Assembly: GCF_963678635.1 (NCBI RefSeq)
Contig: NC_087070.1
Span: forward strand, 49,519,467 to 49,583,466
Direction: 5' to 3'
Length of the DNA stretch: 64,000 nucleotides
Source of the DNA: Symsagittifera roscoffensis
Lineage: Eukaryota > Xenacoelomorpha > Acoela > Convolutidae
Shown here: positions 59,213 to 64,000 of the stretch, one piece after another
Position numbering within the stretch: position 1 is the first letter of the stretch
Layout of the letters: every line of letters starts with the position of its first letter
Position numbers and translations under genes: made by a program
The notes under the pieces: generated by a model
The model's database searches: none
What the model saw: the letters and a program-made list of their open reading frames with translations, nothing else
What the model was told of the DNA's origin: nothing

Positions 59213-59545
59213 CTGATGATCGAACTAGAGTTGAATCAGAGTCAAACTAGAGTCGAATCAGGGTCGAACTAGAATCGAATCAGGGTCGAACTAGAATCGA
59301 ATCAGGGTCGAACTAGAATCGAATCAGGGTTGAACGAGAGTCGAATCAGGGTCGAACTAGAATCGAATCAGGGTCGAACTAGAATCGAATCAGGGTTGAA
59401 CTAGAGTCGAATCAGGGTCGAACTAGAGTCGAATCAGGGTCAAACTAGTGCCAAATCAGGGTCGAACTAGAGTCGAATCAGGGTCAAAAGAGGTTCGAAT
59501 CAAGGTCGAATCATGCTCGAACTAGGGTCTAACGATGGTAGAATC
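59213..59545. repeat. 22-bp minisatellite, gggtcgaactagaatcgaat type
   Basis: About 14 units of consensus gggtcgaactaga then atcgaatca, with regular 22-bp spacing (gggt at 59261, 59283, 59305, 59327). Units are made of two similar 11-bp halves. Later units drift toward gtcgaaca and then give way at 59560-59770 to a longer ggtcgaacttggtcgaaatg unit. Confidence 0.92.
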
Positions 59546-59559
59546 CGTCTCGAACTAGG

Positions 59560-60075
59560 GTCAAACCTCTTTGGTCAAACTCAGTCGAAACGTTTTTCTT
59601 TGGTCGATAACAATCAAAAACGTTTGTCGCAGTCGAAAATTTTATGGATAAAAAAAACTCCTCGGTCGAACTCGATCGAAACGCTTTTTCTAGGTCGAAC
59701 TTGGTCGAAATGTTTTTGCCCGGTCGAACTTGGTCGAAATGTTTTTCCTCGGTCGAACATAGTGGAAATATAGACAGCTGGAGTCGAGTCGGTCAAAACA
59801 TATCGAGCCTGGGACGAGATTTTCGGAACACACCATTTTTTCATGGTATAATTGCAAACCTGGACCCGAAGTTGCAAACCAAAGTCGTGCAAATCACTTT
59901 AATCGCGCAAAACTGAAACATATTGTTTTTGAGTCGCAATGGTCGCAACAAACTTTTTTGGGTTGCCTAAAGTCGCAACTTATCTTGTTTGGGTCGCGCA
60001 AAGTCGCATAAAATTTCTTCGGTCGCGCAAAGTTTCAACTAGCCCATTTTCAGTGGCAATGGTCGCAACATAAGT
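59560..60075. repeat. Longer TCG units (ggtcgaacttggtcgaaatg; gggtcgcgcaaagtcgcaac)
   Basis: At 59575-59765 a unit of about 27 bp recurs with a T-run between copies. At 59930-60070 units related to the first 22-bp array return (gggtcgcgcaaagtcgcat), with a T-run inserted, in the same orientation. The outer arrays are therefore alike and the centre differs. Confidence 0.8.
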
Positions 60076-60116
60076 CCCCTACCTAGACCCGGGAAACCAA
60101 GTACTAGAGAAATTTT

Positions 60117-60980
60117 ATAAAACTAATAGACAAATAGCGGAATAGTTGACTTGTCTTACTTTTATTAGTGAAATTACCGTTGAGCGATATTTTTATGTAA
60201 ATAAATGACATTTTATCGCAAAGCGATTAAATTTGAGATTTTTTGAGACATTTACAACATGATTTTGAAAACACTATTTAATATTGTAAAATTTTCAAAT
60301 GATTTGTGAGCTGAAAATATTTACCCGATAAGGCTAAAAAAACAAGGTTGCTTATGTAAGTACGGGCCTTAAAAATACGACTGTTTTTGAAAGTATATGA
60401 AGTAGTTTTCAGAAAAAAGTGGTAAGATTCAAAACAAAAATCAAGTTTTAGTTGTTTGCAACCCTACAAACTCGCTAGCATGTCAAAACGAAGAAACAAG
60501 TTTCTCGTCTAATTGATTTTTTTTGCAAAATCTGATCACAAGTGAAATTTTTTTAAATTTTGAGCTCAGGGCTTCAGAGTTGTTCAGACTCTATAAACAT
60601 TTTATCAAAAACTGCAAAATGAAAATCGAAACTATCAAAATCTTCTTGCTGGTTTTTAGGCGCTCCAGCTCAGATACTACTGTAAATGGTTACCAATTAT
60701 TTTCATGTTCTGTTCCAGCAAAAATGATTCTTACTGTTCATTAGATTGAAATTACTAAACAATTCTCTTACAGTTTTCGTAGCTTGCTTTTATTAGAAAA
60801 AATCGATGTGAATTGGTTTTGAAACTATTTTGGAGTTTGAATTATTTTATTTACTATGAAATGGCGCTTTTACAAATAAAAGTTTTTCTGCGCCTATAAT
60901 TTTTTGTAAGCTCCCCAAATTAGTTAAAATTACACTACAATTCTGTATATCTAAACAATTCAGACAAAATACTAAATGAA
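60117..60980. other. Intergenic stretch, one family fragment
   Basis: 60530-60590 (aaatctgatcacaagtgaaa, tttgagctcagggc) resembles the interior of the GTTCCGAC family. No gene supported. Confidence 0.35.
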
Positions 60981-60989
60981 ATTTCTACA

Positions 60990-62085
60990 ACACAGGCTAA
61001 ATTGTACATCCTTATTTGTACAAGATGGGGCCCACCCTAAAAGAAAAACTTCCAAGAAACTTTCTTGCAAAAATTAACGAAATAGCAATTATTCATTAGC
61101 CAATCGCGGTTTTAAAAACAGGAAACGATCGGGTTTTCTTTCATTTGAAATTTTTTGACCCCCCTTCTAAGACTCTGTGCTAAGTTTGTAATGGATTTGG
61201 ACGTAAGTTATTCAGTCATGTCGCGGAAAATTGAAGAAAAATTTCAATCATTTGTTATTTTATTTAACTTAACCAAATCAATTTTAAAAATCTTTTAAAT
61301 TTTTAAATTTTGATTACCGCCCATTAGCTATAGCATGGATTTTCTTTGAAAAAAAAGATATATCCAACAGCACTCATACTTCGTTAATTTAGGAAATGCA
61401 TAAAATATAACAGGTATATTTTAACTATTACAGTCCAATATATCCTCAAAAGATTTTTTTGATGAAAATGTTTTGCAAAAAAAACACCGAAATTGCACTT
61501 AATCAGTAGCCAATCAAGATTTTCAAAAAAAGGAACAATCGGATTTCCTTTTCTTCGGATTTCCTTTTGTCCCCCATCCAGCACTTTACATTAAACCGTC
61601 TCATCGGTTTCGATTTGTTGTTCACTTGTTAGTAATTTCTGCAAAAATATTGTCAATATTGGTTTTGACCTAATGATGCAACATAGTTATCGCCGAACTT
61701 TTGTTTTATTTGGATTCAAGATTCATCTCGCCTAAAACTTGATATTTTTTACTTTTGATTAAAACAACTGATGGGATATCATACTTTCGATCCATATGAC
61801 TGAGAAAACTAATTCAGCATATCGTTGTAGTTATATTTAACTAAAAAATGCCTGCTCAAAATATGTAACTTAAAAACACTTTGCTTCCAGTAAATATCTG
61901 AATCGTGATATTTAATTTTTTCGCAGAATCCTATTATTCTTTAACAATCGGCAGAAAATAGAAAGATACATTGGCAGAATAACCACAAGAGCAGAATAGC
62001 ATCTAATTGGCTTTAACCTGGATTTTTGCAAATTACTGCTCGGTAAAGAAAGTGTGGGTTTTCTTTGAAAAGCTGATATGTCCAA
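60990..62085. repeat. About 410-bp tandem duplication
   Basis: gaaatagcaattattcattag (61079) and gaaattgcacttaatcagta (61489) start parallel blocks, with agccaatc, a poly-A, ggaa-caatcgg-ttt and ccccc-ttcta/ccatcca phrases. ttctttgaaaa...atatccaacag at 61341 recurs at 62058. Non-coding by appearance. Confidence 0.65.
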
Positions 62086-62088
62086 CAG

Positions 62089-62200
62089 GTAGGGGTGGAT
62101 TAGGGTGGGGCTCGGAGATTATATTTCCTGACAACTCAAAAGCTACTTTGTGGTACTACTCTACCCTTTTTGACCAATCAACCCTAAAGTTTGAATTTTG
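62089..62200 (-). mobile_element. hAT-type MITE fragment
   Basis: gtaggggtggattagggtgg resembles the C-run end in reverse orientation, and gaccaatcaaccctaaagtt matches the family phrase gaccaaccctaaaatt. It lies within the repeated tatgtccaacag host sequence, which dates it after the local duplication. Confidence 0.5.
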
Positions 62201-62579
62201 ATCGTGGAGATTAGTTATGTCTTGCTTGCTAATTGTTTTCTTTGAAACAACCAAAAAACTAAGATTAGAAAAATTGAAATGGAACAGAAAAGTAAAATTT
62301 AATTAATTCGTACTATTTGGTTTTAATCGCAAACTTTTTGTAAGCCTTAGTTTTCTGGGGGCTTCAAAAAAAACTAATCAAAAATAAATCTTCGATTGGG
62401 TTGGGCGCGTTGTTTTTGCTCGCAGCTAAACCAATGGTCTTTTCAAAGAATAAATCAAACTAACCTTTAACCTTTAATTTATTTCAATTTGATAAAGAGT
62501 TCTCTATATCTGAGAAAAAAACGATCGCTTTAATTTTTTTTAAATGCATCAATGGTTCAAAATGGGCCTTTCATTTCAA

Positions 62580-63235
62580 CTTTTATTCAAAATTTTTTGT
62601 TCCGACTTCCAAATATAAAGAAGGAAGGTTTGTGCCTAGGTGGTTTTTCTTCCGGACAAATTTCAATTTTTAACTAGCCATTTTTGGCAGGTTTTTTATC
62701 AACTGAAAATACTGATACAAAACTGATGAATTGTCCAAAAACGCATTAAACAAAATTTTAAGACAATGTAAAAAACCACGGAGACAAAATTGCCTTAGAG
62801 TTTCGGGAGAATGATTATGGTGCATTTTGTTTTGCGAAAACCGGGCCTAAATTATCATATTTGGCCTTTTCAAACAATCAAAAATTTGGTTGAAACTACT
62901 TGGTCGATCACTGGCATAATCATGAAGTGATACTCGTACATAGCCCAACGAACTTTAAGAAGGCTATGCTCTCCAAAAATTTGCACAGATTGTTCAAAAA
63001 ATTGCTCTTAATTCAAAAGATTGTTGTTTTTATATAGTGAGCGCGATCTGTTTTGTCTATCAAACAACAATAAATTAGTTTATACATTGTTTTGATGCTT
63101 ATATCCTCCTTAAAGTTTGTTGAGCTACGTAAGAGGTTCTTTTCGATAAAATTATGTCAGTGGTCAACCACGTAGTTTTGTCGTGAATTTTGATTGACTA
63201 AAAAGCCAAAAATTTTAAACAAGATTAGTCTTTAT
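62580..63235. mobile_element. Diverged Tc1/mariner-type hairpin copy beside a GTTCCGAC fragment
   Basis: 62598-62690 is a GTTCCGAC-family end (tgttccgacttccaaat, taactagccatttttggcag). 62815-63235 carries the arms of the hairpin element at 52753 (tggtcgatcactggcataat, tagcccaacgaactttaaga; and ttaaagtttgttgagctacg, attatgtcagtggtcaa) in inverted arrangement, with no clear ends. Confidence 0.6.
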
Positions 63236-63238
63236 CAA

Positions 63239-63410
63239 TTTGGCACCCCTTTAAGTACTATTTTGAGATATCCAGTTTTGCCTGACTAACTTTAAATTTT
63301 TTGGTCGACGACTTTATCCAAAAAGTGCCTAAAACGCATTTCTGGCAGGTTTTTACAACATTTTGCCTGCGGCGCTGAAAACTTGGTCAAATTAGGGTCT
63401 TTATAATGAT
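63239..63410 (-). mobile_element. hAT-type MITE fragment, reverse orientation
   Basis: tactattttgagatatccag, aaaaagtgcctaaaacgcat and gcctgcggcgctgaaaactt match the interior of the copy at 17265. Termini are absent. Confidence 0.65.
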
Positions 63411-63526
63411 TTGGGCGTTAGTGGTTTTTTTCGAAGAATTGGTTCTTTGTTGTTGTTTTTTATGAGATGAAAAATAATTGTTTAATTATATAACTCCACA
63501 AACTTTACACCCATTAACTGACCAAG

Positions 63527-63610
63527 AGGGAAGCTAATGAGATCAAAACCACAATAAAAGGAGAAGCTTGGAAGGAAGTTGTCAAAACACCAACTCCTTG
63601 CTGGGACTAA
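63527..63610 (+). CDS. Weak candidate terminal exon of an unknown gene
   Basis: After a modest acceptor (cattaactgaccaag) a GC-richer patch is open for 27 codons to TAA (63608-63610), including EIKTTIKGEAWKEVVKTP and CWD at the end. No upstream partner, homology or poly(A) signal was identified. The pyrimidine tract is poor, so this may be chance. Confidence 0.2.
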   Translation, partial: REANEIKTTIKGEAWKEVVKTPTPCWD

Positions 63611-64000
63611 AGAAGGCTCGAAATGTATTTTTAGACTATTCTTGCGGTGTTAATTCGGAACTGGAAAAAGCCAAGTAATTAGTCCCAATAATGCGCTTTT
63701 AGACTAAAATCATCTTACTGCGTACCAGTTGGAGAAAAAAATATTGGAACTTTTCCAATTGTTTCCCTTGTATTTTTGGTGAGTGTTTTTAATTTTTCTC
63801 TATCTACTCTAAAATACATAAAAAGATTAGAAAACTAAGCATTAAATTAGGACCCAACAATCAAAATTAGGTAATCATGCCTAACGCGTCAACCCAAACG
63901 GTTATTTGAGGTTTCTGCGATTCGCAGAGGATCTATGCAAGAATCTTAGGCCTTTTTAAGCATACTTCCTTTCTATTTGCTAACCTTTACTTCAGACAGA
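63611..64000. other. Window end, no feature seen
   Basis: AT-rich sequence with no supported gene. The last bases (cctttacttcagacaga) could be an acceptor but cannot be judged at the edge. Confidence 0.3.

Larger units (their letters stand above)
58877..60108. mobile_element. Inverted-repeat element filled with TCG minisatellites
   Basis: The termini are imperfect inverted repeats of about 45 bp. The left reads tagtccttgg...atgttgcgacc (58876-58920). The right is the reverse complement of tagtacttgg...atgttgcgacc (about 60061-60106). An exact 8-bp direct repeat, gaaatttt, flanks it (58869-58876 and 60109-60116), which would suit a hAT-like insertion. The interior is GC-richer than anything nearby and consists of arrays of TCG-containing units. 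No protein is encoded; open frames are by-products of the repeats. Confidence 0.65.

Noticed and set aside
58993-59545. CRISPR-like array of regular repeats
   Set aside because: Units are directly contiguous with no unique spacers, and the context is animal genomic DNA.
59513-59916. Overlapping 86-92 codon open frames
   Set aside because: They come from the TCG minisatellite being open in several frames on both strands.

Overview
The window reads as AT-rich genomic DNA from a multicellular animal. Support for this: spliced genes with GT/AG introns of 0.7 to over 10 kb, polyadenylation signals, a C-type lectin-like gene, an alpha-carbonic anhydrase, Ty3/gypsy LTR retrotransposons, and many non-autonomous DNA elements. 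There are no operons, bacterial promoters or CRISPR arrays. I cannot name the species. Confident coding sequence is about 1.4 kb of 64 kb. A run of 200 Ns (37169-37368) marks an assembly gap.

Layout. 1-11.7 kb: the last three exons of a C-type lectin-like (CTLD) gene on the + strand (58-249, 10705-10857, 11609-11675). The first intron holds a badly decayed Ty3/gypsy element (2635-9472), whose 3' end is a foldback of LTR sequence, and a hAT-type MITE. 11.7-18.4 kb: intergenic DNA with foldback sequences, MITEs, a kilobase-scale duplication and a (TC)n microsatellite. 18.4-24.6 kb: a younger Ty3/gypsy element with both LTRs and a 5-bp target duplication, but with stops, frame changes and a missing stretch in pol. 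26.0-27.0 kb: an intact single-exon alpha-carbonic anhydrase. 27-55.9 kb: mostly non-coding, built from local tandem duplications with 0.3-1.7 kb periods and dispersed short elements, with a few weak exon-like islands. 55.9-56.9 kb: a probable two-exon gene for a 71-residue secreted cysteine-containing protein. 58.9-60.1 kb: an unusual inverted-repeat-bounded element whose interior is TCG-rich 22-bp minisatellite. 60.1-64 kb: more duplications, a decayed Tc1/mariner-like copy, MITE fragments and one weak exon candidate.

The genes do not form an obvious pathway. The dominant story is repeat biology: at least four non-autonomous DNA element types (hAT-like CAGGGG MITEs with 8-bp target duplications, a Tc1/mariner long-hairpin element, a two-hairpin GTTCCGAC family, and the TCG-minisatellite element), plus two LTR elements of related type and different age. 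All reading was by eye. Repeat boundaries without target duplications are approximate.
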